Source of the DNA: Lyophyllum atratum
Taxonomy: Eukaryota; Basidiomycota; Agaricomycetes; Agaricales; Lyophyllaceae
Assembly (NCBI GenBank): GCA_014905825.1
Contig: JACGCN010000004.1
Span: 2,480,001-2,544,000, forward strand
Length of the DNA: 64,000 bases
Direction: 5' to 3'
Numbering within the stretch: the first letter of the stretch is position 1; the number at the start of each line of letters is the position of its first letter. This document shows, one piece after another, positions 1 to 12,408 of the stretch. The notes beneath the pieces are model-generated. The model ran no database searches, was not told the origin of the DNA, and was given only the letters and a program-made list of their open reading frames with translations. The position numbers were made by a program, and so were the translations under genes.

Positions 1-928
1 TCCCCATCTCCCACTCCCCCACCACCCCGCCCGTCCCCGCCCACACCTCCCAGCTCGCCTCCGCCGCCTCCCGCATCCCCACCTCGTCCCCGCGCCCGTC
101 CGCGCCATCAAACGCCGCGAGCATGCTCGCGTCGAAGCGGTCCGTCGCGGCGCGGAGGGCAGAGGATAAGGGGCGCCAGGCGCGCAGGGGCTGGATTGGG
201 GGGGAGAGGAAGAGGGCGAGGAGGTGTAGTGTTTTGGCGCGGGTGCGGAGGGGGATGTCCGGGGCGGCACCACCGGTGCTGGAGGAGGATGAGGGCGGGG
301 AGAGCGCTGGGGCCGGGGCCGGGGCGGTGGCGAGGAAGGTGGAGAGGGCGGAGAGGACGAGGTGCGGGGGTGTTGAGCCGAGGGTTTGGGCGAGAGGTTT
401 GAGCAGGGTGTGTGCGCGGATGTAGAAGGCGCGTTTGGTGGGGGCTGCTGTGGCTGCTGCCGTGGAGAATGAGAGGGAGACGGGCGGGGAGCCGACGAAG
501 TCGCCGTACTCCCCTGCAGCAGCGGTGTCTACAGCTGCAAAGTCGCCGAAATCGTCTAGATCGTTGGACACGGACAGCGTTGGAGGAAGCGCAGCCCGCG
601 TAACCCCAGCCTGGCCCTTCTGTGCGGCTTCGAGTGCGTCGAGCACTGAGCCCAAGTTATACTGCTCCACCCCTAGCGAAAGCCACCTCGCCTCCCAAAA
701 TTTCTCCTCCTTTACAAGAGCATTGAGCGCCCTAGACGATCGCGCGTAGGCAGGAACGTCAGTGATCGGGAGGAAGGAGAGCACGAGCTGGTGCAGGTCA
801 ACGGGGAGTCGGCCGATCAAGATGGGGGGCGGCGGGGGTTTGGTCGTAGCATGGCCGCTGCGGGATAAGAGGCGGGCACCGGAGGACGCATACAGTCGGA
901 CGGGCTCTAGCGTCGCAAACTTTTCCAT
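1..928 (-). CDS. F-box protein, recyclin-1 (Rcy1/Pof6) type, N-terminal part only
   Basis: An uninterrupted minus-strand frame begins at the ATG at 928 and runs off the left edge, giving about 309 residues. After about 38 residues comes an F-box-like segment (IGRLPVDLHQLVLSFLPITD, then a Trp-containing helix FWEARW), followed by acidic DDFGDF and YGDF patches and a helical stretch with KRAFYIRAHTLLKPLAQTLG. This order, F-box then a region leading towards a Sec10-like body, is that of recyclin-1 proteins, which link SCF ubiquitin ligase to membrane recycling and exocytosis. The family assignment rests on the F-box and recall of the following region, so a generic F-box protein is the alternative. 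The C-terminal two thirds lie outside the window. An upstream in-frame intron cannot be excluded. Confidence 0.68.
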   Translation of the reverse strand, partial: MEKFATLEPVRLYASSGARLLSRSGHATTKPPPPPILIGRLPVDLHQLVLSFLPITDVPAYARSSRALNALVKEEKFWEARWLSLGVEQYNLGSVLDALEAAQKGQAGVTRAALPPTLSVSNDLDDFGDFAAVDTAAAGEYGDFVGSPPVSLSFSTAAATAAPTKRAFYIRAHTLLKPLAQTLGSTPPHLVLSALSTFLATAPAPAPALSPPSSSSSTGGAAPDIPLRTRAKTLHLLALFLSPPIQPLRAWRPLSSALRAATDRFDASMLAAFDGADGRGDEVGMREAAEASWEVWAGTGGVVGEWEMG

Positions 929-3595
929 GCCGTCGTCGTTGCCTGAGACGACGACCAACGCGGTTTACCCGTCGTTGGCAGTCACGTGCTGCGCAGTTGC
1001 CGGGCCGGGCCAGACTTGAAGTGGTTTTTGGCACAACTCCTTCTCCCAATCCCAAACCACGCGCGATGTCCGAATGTGACTTACTCCATATCGCTGGCTG
1101 GGCGTCTGTTAGTATATGCATTTAACCGCGTTCTGCGATTTACACGAATCAGAGGACCCAGCCTCAACAGTCAGTGCTTCACACCACCAGCACGCTCTCG
1201 ACGTCTCTCAGCCTATAGTCCTTGATGGCTATATGGACTTAACTATCGATAGAGGCTCATTCAGTGAGATACATGGGACCAGAGTCAGTTCGTCTTGTAG
1301 GTTAACACTTCTCCATTGCGCCAACTTCGATAGAGAGGTCTACAACGTGCTCCCTGGGCGATGACTCTAGGCTTGTCATGAGGATATTCCCGCGATTTCC
1401 AGGGTGTGTTTACTGGGAAAGTACGCTGGGACTGACATGTACATTGTCGAAGACGCGTCTGCGAGGGTCGACGGACTGTGGTATGTCCCGTTCGATGCCT
1501 CGTCGCGGTTCGAGCCAAGGAAATGGTGGTATAACTGTACCAAAACATCGACGCGTCGTATAAGACACTTCCTATTCTAGGACGCAATGGTCTGATACAA
1601 ATAGATTTGTAGGACATGTAGAAGTTGGAGGCGACGAGATATCTCGGAGGATGGATGAAGTGGACCAAGGACCGGGATGGCGGAACGAACAAGGGATGCA
1701 TGACGTATCCCAACTTCCCTCCTCTCCTCCTATATACCCGTTTATGCAAGCTCCAAGCGCGCCTGGGAAGGTGAAGAAGCTAGAGAAGGGCCCAGAAAGT
1801 TTCAGCCTTGTAGCCGGCATGGCACGCGGGCATGTATACCCATGTTGACCTTGTCGTCTCCCGCCTTTCCCGTCCATCAACCCTGTTCTTGCGATGGATC
1901 ATGATCTCAATAGAAAATAGAGAGTTAGCATGAATGGAACCTCGGGGAAGGCATGCATACCTGGACGAATAGCAAACCCATCGTTGCTCCTCGACTTTTA
2001 CGTCGGCAGGATATCATGTATAGACGCCCATGCCCATGCCCATCCCATACTGACACCCCGCCGTGAGCGCTCACTCTGCCGTACATCGTTTTACTCCTTC
2101 TTGTGGACGGAAGCACCTCGACATCTGAACCTGCGCCGCCCCACAATCCAGCCCTCCTGACTCGTTTCCGAGTACAGCCTAGGCCGAGGCGCCTCTACCT
2201 GTCGACCGGAACTTGCTGCAAAGCTGGAGGGAGAATGGGCTAGAAGTGAGGAAGGCACCGTGAGTCAAGGACGTGAGTCGCAAAAGAGAGGATGTACGTA
2301 CGGCTCGGGCTTGAGCTCGGGGACGATAGCGGAGAGACTTCGCTGGAAGTCTGGAAGATGGCGAAGTGGGTTTGAGGCGTTTTCTATAAAAGGTGGGTGA
2401 GCTTCCGTTATGTAAGGCTGGTCAATAAGTTGGTGCATACCTTCAAGTACATCGAAGTTTCCGCCTGCGCTTGTGAACGCATGAGAAGCCCCCCGAAAGC
2501 TGAGCGCCGCGCTGGCGGACCTCGACCTCTTCGCAGTCGAACCGTCGGAGTATAACAGTCGGGTGGCGTGTCCACCAGTCGTTCCTGACGTGCGCCAATA
2601 TGTATATAACCTATAACTACACGTTCAGCCACCATGTTGACGTAGACGAACGAGAGACTCACCCATACGGGTCATTTTGTGCCGAAAAGCAACCATTGTG
2701 AGACATTGAAGTTCCAGTTGATGGCTAATTGCATGGTCGAGGAGGGTTTGTTGAACTGTGTACGTCCAGATTTGGGAGGCCTGTCACGATTTGATAGGAT
2801 GATGTACGGAGGTGGAGGCTGTGGGGAGCCTGGAACCTGTGAAGGCGTCGCGAGAGGTAGGAGACCCGTTGTTGCATGAGCAGGGGATTTTGAGGTGGGG
2901 TGAATGGTCGGTAGATCCTTTGAGCTCAACCGTCGGTCGCGTCGAGCTGGTCATTGAAAGTTGATGACGATGGGCAAGTTGAACATTGACAACGGCTGCA
3001 GCCGTGTCGCCGATGCCACGTGGTTGGAATTGCAGCCGTCGCCGATCTCCGAATCCCCTCAAATTTCCCCCCTCCTCTGTCATGATCTACCCAGCTTGCT
3101 TCATCCTCTTTCGAAATCGCACGCATGGCTGAGAGGCCGTGTAAGCCTAGCCTGCATACCATGTACCCTCAAATTCTTAAGATACCGTGTGTCTCCTCGG
3201 ATTTGATTTAAAAAGGCACAACTGTCATGGTCGATCCTTTGCAAGTCCACTACCATCCCAAACGCCGTTTTTTACCAGGATCGGCCCGTGGACCTGATGT
3301 GGTGAGACTCTGGCCGTCGAGATATTTCCGCGGAAGGTGTGAGCGACTAGTATGTACCTTTTTATTGAGTGCAAAAAGCCCTGCTGCGGCTGTTGCTTCA
3401 AAACCGTAGACAGGGAAGAGTACTTCGTTCCCAGCATAGCCGTAGATATACTGGTGTGAAGGCGTCCAATGAAACTTGGGTGCTTGAGGCGCTCACACCC
3501 GACACAGGCTAGAACCTCCGTCGAATTCACGGCTCTCAGAGCCTGGCTTCCCTCATCCTGTTAATCTGCAGCGTATGGGTAACAGCTTCCCAGCA
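929..3595. other. Intergenic stretch, no recognisable gene
   Basis: Both strands carry only short frames of low coding character (up to 154 residues) with no family motif and no consistent intron chain. No repeat was noticed. It separates the F-box gene from the tRNA-Glu pair. Confidence 0.5.
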
Positions 3596-3687
3596 TCCGG
3601 TATGGTGTAACGGCTAACATTGCCGCCTTTCATTAAGATATGTGCAGGTGGACGCGGCAGCTCGGGGTTCGATTCCCCGTACCGGAA
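3596..3687 (+). tRNA. tRNA-Glu (anticodon TTC) with intron
   Basis: The acceptor stem is TCCGGTA paired with TACCGGA, followed by discriminator A at 3687. The D-arm includes GGTGTAACGGCTAAC. The anticodon stem GCCGC/GCGGC encloses loop CTTTCA, giving anticodon TTC. The T-arm is CGGGG-TTCGATT-CCCCG. About 20 bases between the anticodon loop and the 3' half of the stem (near 3634-3653) form a nuclear tRNA intron one base 3' of the anticodon. A T5 run follows 19 bases after the gene. Confidence 0.92.
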
Positions 3688-3705
3688 CTCAACATTAGAT
3701 TGTCC

Positions 3706-3710
3706 TTTTT
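3706..3710 (+). terminator. RNA polymerase III terminator (T5)
   Basis: A run of five T residues lies 19 bases downstream of the tRNA-Glu(TTC) gene, the usual Pol III stop signal. Confidence 0.7.
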
Positions 3711-4049
3711 GGATCTTTCCCTACATTTCGAGTCAACGATAGACTCGAATGACTGAAGCTCTGAGCTGAAGCCTGATTGTGTATTGTAATTTGTTAGTTA
3801 GGTGTGCATGTGTCAGGCAGCGCGACTTTGTCCTTGGTACGAACGTTCACTTTGTCGAGCCGCGAGGAGGGTGCAGTAGTTCACTGCTGCGGGCATATTT
3901 CTCAAAGTATTAGATCGCAAACCTGCTTTGCTCCAAGTGGGCGTGATGGTTCCATAACTGCCCTCGAATTCGACTCATCGCGAAAATAGAATAGAACTTT
4001 CCTGCACCGGATCAGGCACGAGAACACCTCGAGGCTATTCAATACATCA

Positions 4050-4140
4050 TCGGGTATGGTGTAACGGCTAACATTGCCGCCTCTCAAATCCCCTTGCTAA
4101 AGATACGCGGCAGCTCGGGGTTCGATTCCCCGTACCCGAA
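4050..4140 (+). tRNA. tRNA-Glu (anticodon CTC) with intron
   Basis: The acceptor stem TCGGGTA pairs with TACCCGA, with discriminator A at 4140. D-arm and T-arm match the tRNA-Glu at 3596. The anticodon stem GCCGC/GCGGC encloses loop CTCTCA, giving anticodon CTC. The intron (about 18-20 bases around 4087-4105) differs completely from that of the neighbour. The pair looks like an old tandem duplication with coordinated change of one acceptor base pair and of the anticodon. Confidence 0.92.
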
Positions 4141-4144
4141 TTAC

Positions 4145-4150
4145 TTTTTT
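4145..4150 (+). terminator. RNA polymerase III terminator (T6)
   Basis: A T6 run starts 5 bases after the tRNA-Glu(CTC) gene. Confidence 0.75.
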
Positions 4151-4189
4151 GTTATGCCTCAGGGCTCACAGTTAATCTATGCCTCGAAT

Positions 4190-5002
4190 CTAGTATACAT
4201 ACGGAATAAGCTTCCAAGGCACATCCTTCGCCCACCGCTCCCATTCCTCCCCAAACTGTGCCCGCAGCATCGCATCCTCCCTCTCCATCCTCCCCACCAC
4301 CGCGCGAGCAACCAAGGCAGCACCCAACGCGATGGCACCGACAACAACACCCAACTTGTTCCATTCGTCCAACCAGAGGCCCGAGCACTCCCTCAACCAC
4401 GAGCCAGGAGCCACCAGGCACAGCAATCCCCCACCGCCCGCCAGAAGGGCGCCTGCGTAGCTTGGATGCCGTACATACGCGTCTGGGCCCTGCGTGACGA
4501 GATGGTGGTCTCTGCGGATGCTGAGCTCGAAGGTGAACTGCCTGCCGAGGGTGCGGTAGCAGTGCTGCCGCAGGAGCGCACCCAGGAGCGCTAGAGACCA
4601 CCCAACGAGAAAGGGGAAAGTGATGCGGAGGTTTGGTGTTTCTGGTTGTTCCGTGCGTACGAGGAGCCGGAGGATGTGCTGGGAAAAGCTGCGCGTGCCG
4701 TCGAGGTAGTTGGCGAGCATCACCCCCATCTCAGCAAGAGTCGCAGACCAGAAGAATATCTGGCGTAGATGAGTCGAGTAGCATTCCTCAATGTTAGCTC
4801 GCGTTCGAAGCTGTATGAACTATAGCATCTGGCCAGCCTGATGCCCACGGACCTTGGATATGGGTGGAACGACCGCAGCGAGATGCTCGAGCCCCGTGGG
4901 TGGAAGACGTTCGTCAGCACTTGGAGGCGGGTTGGGAGCAGTCATCGTCGTGTGCGTGGCCCATGCTACAGACGCCAGTAGTGGAAGTTTCAGTAAAGAC
5001 AT
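4190..5002 (-). CDS. ICMT-like membrane methyltransferase, paralogue 1
   Basis: Two exons, 5002-4853 and 4759-4190, with a 93-nt intron (donor GTCCGT, branch-like GCTAAC, acceptor GCCAG), encode 239 residues. The C-terminal half shows the isoprenylcysteine carboxyl methyltransferase signature: RTLGRQFTFEL, then HHLVTQGPDAYVRHPSYAG and the ending FGEEWERWAKDVPW. Several hydrophobic segments indicate a polytopic ER membrane enzyme. Ste14-family enzymes transfer a methyl group from S-adenosylmethionine to a prenylcysteine carboxylate; the substrate here is unknown. The start was chosen as the second Met (MSLLKLP) because both paralogues start MSL at the same distance from the intron. Nearest neighbour is paralogue 2 in the same orientation. 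The intron sits at the same protein position in all three paralogues. Confidence 0.88.
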
Positions 5003-5877
5003 CAAGTAACGTCGGAAATACGTCAACAGCGGCGATCGCGAACGTGCACTGTGTACGTCGGTGGCAGGTTGGTGGCAGGAGACACGGGGCTACACACTCG
5101 TGATCCGTTTCACATGGCGGGCTGCTCCGGGCCGATCATGCTGAACCCTTCTGAAAAGTCGGCGGCTCGGAATCTCAGCAACGACTATGTACTCCCATGA
5201 AACTAGTCACTCGAAAGTAGCCTTTTCATTCTCCTCAACTGTGCAGAAAGTATCCACTCTGACTCAAGGCACACGCGTCTATGCGTTTTCGTACGTACAT
5301 GTCAAGTACATGTGTGTGTATTGAATTCCACCATCAGCAATATCCCCTGGTTGTCCAACTGGAAGTCTTCTCAAGACACACGGATGTTCTCGCGTAGCCT
5401 TATGTCGCATTTTTCGTCATTCCTTTTGGTGAGAGGTATCCCATCCAAACGTCCATCTGCAATCGGGCTCGCGCATCTGCGCAGACGCAGACGATGAAGG
5501 TTTGCTAGGTGTGAGAGTTGAGATGATCACCACACTCGACGCATGCGAGGCATGGCTCATCTTCGTGTTGCATATATATGAGCATCCATGTATGCCCCAC
5601 GATCGTGTTATCATTCCTGCGATAGATAAAACAGGCCTGCTGCATGGACCTCCGAGAAACCCTTGATGCCGAAACGAACCCAAAAATAGCTTGAATCCAT
5701 GCTTCGACTCGATATCATCTCGGCAGCCCTCGACTTCGTCGGTCCACCCATGATGGGATCCATAGAATAGAAGAACTGAGATCCGGTACAATCTCGTTGG
5801 AGGAGAACTAATCGTACCTTAACCCCTTGCAGTGTGATAATTTAAGACGCACGGGGCGCAATCGCATTGACATTCAC
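5003..5877. other. Intergenic between two ICMT-like genes
   Basis: It holds the promoter of paralogue 1 and the terminator region of paralogue 2. A minus-strand frame of 124 residues (5417-5791) has no family features and is not called. Confidence 0.5.
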
Positions 5878-6639
5878 CTAGTATATTCCAGGAACCAGTC
5901 TGTACGGAACCCTCTCCGCCCACATCTCCCACTCTTCTCCGAATTTCATCCGTAAAATTTGATCCTCCCTGGGAACACGAAGCAACAGGCTGGCGACGAC
6001 CGCGGCTGCGATGGTCGACCACACACAAAGCATAAGTCTTCCAGGTATCGTTTCGAGCAGGCCACACTCCTTCAACCAGGACCCCGACGCATGGTTGCAG
6101 TAATAACCCACGATGGTAAGTATCAGACCTGTGTAGCTCGGGTGTCGAATAATCGCGTACGGTCCATCGATGACGAGCCTATGGTTCTTCAGAATACACA
6201 GCTCGAAGGTGAATAGACACCCGAGGGTGCGGAAACTTTGAAGACGGAGAGCAGTTCCACATATGCCGAGTACGTTACCCAAGACGAAGAGAGGGGTGAT
6301 GCGTATACGTAGAGGGGATGAATGATTGAGAATGAAGGTCTCGAGGACGTGTTTCGAGACAATATTCGGTGAAAGCTGACTGGCTATTATCACCAGTATT
6401 TCCACGAAGCAAACCGTCCAATACAATGCCTATGAAAGATAAGTATATAGTCCGGAAAGGGTGCATGAGTGACGACCGACCCTGAGAAGGCGCGACGGAA
6501 TCGCGAGAGACTTCAGGAATCGCTCCCTCCAGTCCGGAATGATGTTCTCACAGAGAGGGACAGGAGGATTCGGCGGAGTCGCGTTCAGGCGCATGTTTAT
6601 CGCGTCCAGGATAAGGAAAGGTAGCTTCACGAGCGACAT
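5878..6639 (-). CDS. ICMT-like membrane methyltransferase, paralogue 2
   Basis: Exons 6639-6481 and 6429-5878 with a 51-nt intron (GTCGGT..TTTCATAG) encode 236 residues. It aligns along its whole length with paralogue 1: N-terminal MSLVKLPFLILDAINMRLNA, a TPPNPP stretch, RTLGCLFTFEL, NHRLVIDGPYAIIRHPSYTG, and the end FGEEWEMWAERVPYRLVPGIY without the last residue. The RHPSYTG motif is the family's cofactor and substrate region. Hydrophobic helices on both sides suggest an ER membrane enzyme. Start is chosen by alignment with its paralogues; an upstream in-frame Met exists seven codons earlier. Sequence identity to paralogue 1 is clearly below that of a recent duplicate, so this is an older expansion. 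Confidence 0.88.
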
Positions 6640-9600
6640 TGGTATCAGCAGCGCGAACAACGAATGGAACGCTTGGACAACTGACTGGAATGTTCCACAG
6701 TGGGTCTACTTTATAGACTCGGGGAATGGACGACAGCCGTCAGAAGGCATGCTTGAATCGATTGGAATGCTGCCAAAAGTAGCTGGTTTGCATCAGAAGA
6801 AGGGCGTGGATGACACGATTGAGAACGTATTGTGGATCTTCGAGGAAAAAGAACATGCATTTGAATGCAAGCCAGTATCTACACGGTCATGCACAAATGA
6901 GCAGCATATGCTTGGCGGCGATTTATTCACGCCGGTCAGATCTGAGATGGTCCCTTAGCTTCCGTCTCCCTCAGAATACCATGCAAATGTGGAAGGGGAG
7001 CTTCCATTAGCCTGGCTGTGACCCGTATCAGTCTCCGGAAAGGCTGGGAAGAACCAATGAGGTCACAACGTACGATGGCGACACCGTGAACCACGAGGGC
7101 CGCACTACACGAGGCATTCGTGAATGAAAGGGATAGGGCCATCGGGTGAAGGACGTCAAGTGGCGCACGCAGTTATCGATAGCTTTTGCGAAGCCGTAAT
7201 GAAGGGGAGGAGTGGATGTAGCGCAAAGCTAATTGTCCCTCGGAGAAAGCTCTCATACGGGCACCCCGGTGAAAGTCAAGTAGACGTTGTTTGTGAGGTA
7301 TGATAGCGTGATCAGACAAAGGGTTCGTCTGATGTAGACCGAGAGGCCACCGCTACTGGCAAAGAAACGAGGTTCGGAAACCTTGATGGGCGCCAGAAAC
7401 AGCCCCACGGGTCATTGGCGGAGCCTGATTGGTTACGCTCCGCCGCCCTCGGAGGGCGCTCTGATTTAAGAAGGTTAGGTCCCGCTAATTTTTCACCTGC
7501 TGCCTCCCTTCTGATTTCTACCCGGTGCTGTAAGGGCGTAAGTAGCGGGTCAGCGAAGAAAGAAAAGTATGATGGAAAGGCTCACAAAGAATGGAAAAAT
7601 ATGTAGATTTTGTGATCGCACCGTTGGCCGACAATCCCCGAAGGATCAAGTCCAACACCTTCAGCTTCCGCGCAGGTCGGTATGGGAGCTCAAAGTCCAC
7701 TCGCTTCCCCATTGCTCTACTAAGGGTCAGCGACACACATTCTGTGTAGTCTTTCTGCACTCACCGAGGAAAAGAAGGTCATCGAGGATTACAAGGGGCC
7801 CTGGACCCACTACATCAACAACAAGAAAGCACCGGACCTGCATGCCATAAAGCGTCTCTATCCAATCCTTCCAGGAGGCATCGATTGTATCCATGAGAAA
7901 AGATGCAGGCGCCCGGGATACATGGGATAAAAAACCGCCGATGGCGTAAAAATACCGTCTGATGGCCGGAGACGGTGAGAGTCTGTCGAGACAAGCGGGT
8001 ACTTGGGGTGGAAGTTGCACAGAAACTCGAGAAAGCGCCAGCGGAACATTGTCACGCACCATCTCCGTCTCATGTGAAGTATTGAAGTCGGGAGTTCGGG
8101 TTGCCGCGACGTCACGCGTCAAGATGGCTTCGGGCAAGGCTCCGGGCTCCAGCTACAAGCATGGAAGTTTTCATTGCCCGTCAAGGTTGCAAACATCGTC
8201 CGATGTTACTCCACAGAGATTTCTTGCAGCCGGAACAGTCTCATGTGCTGAGTCTTTCACGCGTAAAGGGAAGAATGAAGTGAGTTGGAAGTGAGACAGA
8301 GACTTTTGGATGTGGCATATTTGTCACGCAGACGATCATGACGTCTCATACGCAGATTAGCAGTAAATCTGGAACTAGCTTTTACCGTTTACCCTTGAGA
8401 GAGTGACGGGGATTGCTATGCATATAGAAAGCTTTGACGTTAGCGAACAGCTACTCCGCAATAAAGAATGACGAACCGACGCGTCGCCCCTATCATGTTG
8501 CATCAAGCTGCGAGCTGCCAAATGGACAAGATGAGAAGTTGGGACCATTGTTATGTCCATTGAGGTAGTCAAGGCGTCCCGCGTTCGAGGAACACTCAGG
8601 AGATGGAATCCGGCGGGTCCAAGACAAGGTCACCCATTGTGAAAGATGGGCGTCTCGCGTTTCGATTGTCCTGATGAAATGCGGTGCAGAGCATACTCCA
8701 TGATTTCGCAACGATGTTACTCTGGAAGACGGAGAAACGCCGGGGAAATACATTGCGCAAACCTACGGAGATGAGGCGAGGTTGTGCTGGATTATGAGGC
8801 TGGATTTGGAATTCGTTGTTCGAGAAGGAAGTAGGGCTTAGCCTAGCATAGCCTCTGCCACGGGCCTCGTGTGACCGCGAGGGCCCTATGTGCGAAATGA
8901 GGATGGTATGAAATGAGCCAGTGTCGAGGAATTCCAAATTGTCAGAATAGCCGTGCATGGTGGGAGCCACGATAAATTATGACCAACATTGAAATTGTTG
9001 ACTCCAGGTCTCGTCGAAAGACTACAGCCAATCAACAGGTGTTGAGATTGACATGAAGGTTGAACCATCAATTCGTCCCATAGTATTATCTGAGTAAGCA
9101 TAAGGTCTAAGAGCGAACTAGCTCAAGATCTTCATACGATTCAAGTCACTATGCGTAATTGGCACGGCACGTGGATCGCCGGTCAAGAGGACACGCCGCA
9201 AACAAACACGATGAGGCCATTCGGAATGGATATATGGACCTGAACAGCTGGTCATTCTCGAAACATGTATGCAGAGATAGGGGCGAGGAGAAAGCAGGGT
9301 AGTTTTGCTGCTAGGGTACGGCTTCGTGGAGCGCAGCATTCGATGGCCGCTGCAAAGGGCGCACTTGAGATTATGGCGGTGGACGCCTGAGAACGAATAC
9401 GCGACGTATGGAGGATAGATTAACGGTATAGACGTACCATTCAATATCCGAAGAAAGAACAAGGACTCGGTCGAGGCTGACCAGCTTTGATAAGACGCAA
9501 GGAGTTCGCAGAATTCCGCCTTGAGCATGGACATGCAGATTTACGAGCAGCATCCGAATTCCGTATCAAATTTCCAGGTGTTAATCCTTTTGGATCTAGC

Positions 9601-10167
9601 GTCATTCGGTGATATCTCTGCTGTAGAGACACAAGTTCTCGGGCTGTTGGTGCCATGGCGCGGTTTTGAATGGAAGGATAGGACGACGATGTCAGTGCGC
9701 CGCTAGCGGTGTACTCACATCGTGAGACCGGGGCAAGGGACAGGATGATTCCAGGCGAACTGGGAAGGGAATGATACGATTTCGAGTTGTTGGATGGGCC
9801 TCGCAGGATAGCGAGCAGTGGAAAGGCGAGTTTAAAATCCGTCGGAGTTGCCAAACAAAGAAACGCGGCACACGTGGCTACGCGACGGCTTGGTCAACAC
9901 CGATTACCACCCTCAATTTCATCTGGGAATATCGGTGGTGGAGTCTAAGTTCTACTGAGGGCTCGCCGGTAAAGCCATCTACCTGTGTTAGCTCGATGAG
10001 GTAATTTTCAGGTATTTTCAATCTCCCCAAGTTCGTTATCCTCGGGGTGGCCCTATACATCCTCAAGATATTCGTTTTTGTGAGTCGTGCCGCGTGCTCA
10101 TATACTAACATGAATAAAGCAGAATTAAGAAAAACAGTGCACAAGTCCACATTTTAGTGGGTTTCTT
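6640..10167. other. 3.5-kb stretch without a recognisable gene
   Basis: Several minus-strand frames of 80-138 residues (for example 7727-8137, 8596-8970, 9118-9534, 9441-9854) have typical fungal composition and some possible splice sites. None shows a domain or catalytic motif I recognise and I could not join them into one gene. They may be remnants of a decayed gene. No repeats or RNA genes were noticed. Confidence 0.4.
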
Positions 10168-12408
10168 TTACAAGGACGCTCGACCCCTAGACTCGAAAGG
10201 CAAGAGCAGTGCGATAAAGCCTGACGCGACGAAGATAGCGCCAGCAATGAAAATTGGCACCGACGACGTGAGATCTGCATATAACGCGATGATCGGTGCC
10301 TACACGTCATGGTATCCTTGAGTATAGCCTCGCAAAAGAATGAAAGAGAAAAGTACATACCATGATGCCAAATACGCGGTTCGCGGACGCGACGATGGCG
10401 TTTCCTGTGCCTCGATCCTTCGTGGGGAACAGCTCGGGCGTGAGCGCGTAGAGGACACCGTACATGACGTTACTTGTGAAGCTGTAAGCGCAATTCCACC
10501 CGAGCAGGGCCTTGGATGTGCGCGCCGTTGTTGAGACCAGGATAAAAACACCTGTCAGGGCTGTTTTCGACCTTGGTGAGAATAAGTTGGATCGGGGGGC
10601 GAGCAACCCTACCTGTGGAAATGGCGAGAGTTCCGCGCCGCCCGACGATGGGGAGCTCCACCATATATCCGGCGAGGAGGGCACCAGGAACACCGATGAC
10701 GCTAAGAATAACTTGCTGTTGGGTGGAAATTTAAACTATGTCAGTCAGGGAACGAAAGCTAGAAGGAAGGGGGACTTGCGTTACGGTACGTAAGGTATAA
10801 AGAGCCATCACCAAAGCGAACGCCTCGTGTCGAAAGGCTGCAAAGAGTATGGTAAGTACGAGAGCGCATATGGAGGGGGAAAGCATGGACTAATAGGTCA
10901 CGAAAGAATTATAACTTAGACAAATATCAGCTGATTCACTACAATAAGGAACGGGAGAGTGACACACAGAGGGAAAGCAAGACCGATGAATGCTACACGA
11001 ATACCAAGAGTCAATTCAAAGGAATCGACTGGAAGATTCAAATCGAGGACATACCCCAAAGTGTAATCAATAAGCTCGTCGAATACGCAAGCTTCCTCGT
11101 CGCGAATAGACTCTTCACGTGCCTCAGATTAAATTTCCGCAACTGTCTTCCAATAGCGCCCTTAGCACTCGTGTCAAGGTCCTGGCCCTCCGCGAAACTC
11201 AAACTGCCCGCTTCCCTAAGGTGCTCGACGGTCAAACTGCTCGTAGTCCTATTATGCTCAGCAACGCGATGGACGACCTCCACAGCCTCCTCGTCCCGCC
11301 CCCGGCCCATAAGATACTTCGGACTCTCATATAGCTTGAAGATGAAGAAACGGATGCCCCAGAGCACGAACATCAGCCCACCCATCGTGAAGAGAAAATA
11401 TCGCCAGCCTTGGTTTGCGGATCGCGGGCAGTTAGTAGGGCCTCCTGGCTCGCACGAGAAGTTAGCAATGAGGGGCCATGCGATCTAATGTCAAAGCGAT
11501 AAGGTCTTTGCGAGAATTTTAGAGAAAAGCGAAGGTACATACAAGACTTCCGAATAGCTGCCCGAAAGCCCACCAAATTGACAGAACAGTCAGTAAATAC
11601 TGGTGCGACGCTGGCAAGAATTCTACGTCCCGGGAAGTCGGGATCAGCATTTAGAGCGATATTATATAGGTGCCTGATGCCTACCCAGGAATATCGCGGA
11701 GTCGACGGGAAGATTTCCACCGACACCCACGGACCAGACCGCAGCGAGCGAGCAGAGTGCTACAGAATTTGGAGAACCACCAGCTGCGATAGCGAAGATG
11801 GCGGTGATGAGGAGCGTGAGGTTGAACGAGATTCTGGTAGCACAGCTTTACTTGAATGGCTCGATCAGAGACATTGAACCGTACCTGCGACCCCACACAT
11901 CTGATCCGACTCCCCAAAAGACTGCACCGACGAGCAAGCCAATGTTTTGACCGAGTTTGAGGAAGGGACCTTTGAAACCGAATTCATTTACAACGGGCGC
12001 TAAGATTAACCCAGTTACGATCTACGTGGCGCGTGGGTAAGGCAGATAAGGATGATCAGCTGGCGCAGGTAACATACAGGCCAAAGGTTATCCCTATACA
12101 GTCATTAGCACTTTTCCATAGACCCTATATAGAACTCGACTCACGCAAGCCAGCCGAAGCCAGTGACGACGAATAGGCCCCTTGAGTTCTAGTTAGGCTT
12201 GGAGACATCTAAATTATCATGCATCTACTTACCATTGATACCTCCCCATCCCAATCTCTTGTATCGCGTCGTTCAGAATCCGCGCCTTGGCCTGGTAAAC
12301 AGGGTCCACAGCATCGCTCGTGAAGATGTTCTCTGTTAGCGCCTGTACTTGATCCCTCCAATCACCTTGCTCGCTGATCTTCTCGTTGTCGTGCTTTTCA
12401 GTGGACAT
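10168..12408 (-). CDS. MFS membrane transporter, SV2/SVOP-like or sugar-transporter type
   Basis: A multi-exon gene starts at the ATG at 12408 (MSTEKHDNEKISEQ) and ends with LLLPFESRGRASL and TAA at 10168. Readable splice points include exon 1 12408-12233 (donor GTAAGT), then an exon starting GLFVVTGFGWLA, and the last two exons ending at 10361 and spanning 10299-10168. Family features are the N-terminal DAIQEIGMGRYQWGLFVVTG, the cytoplasmic loop YESPKYLMGRGRDEEA, and ALTPELFPTKDRGTGNAI in the second half. These fit the fungal MFS transporters related to vesicle protein SV2 that carry small organic molecules across the plasma membrane. About 12 membrane helices are expected. The substrate cannot be read from sequence. 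Export of a cluster product is possible but not shown. Middle exon borders (10700-12190) were not all resolved. Confidence 0.85.
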
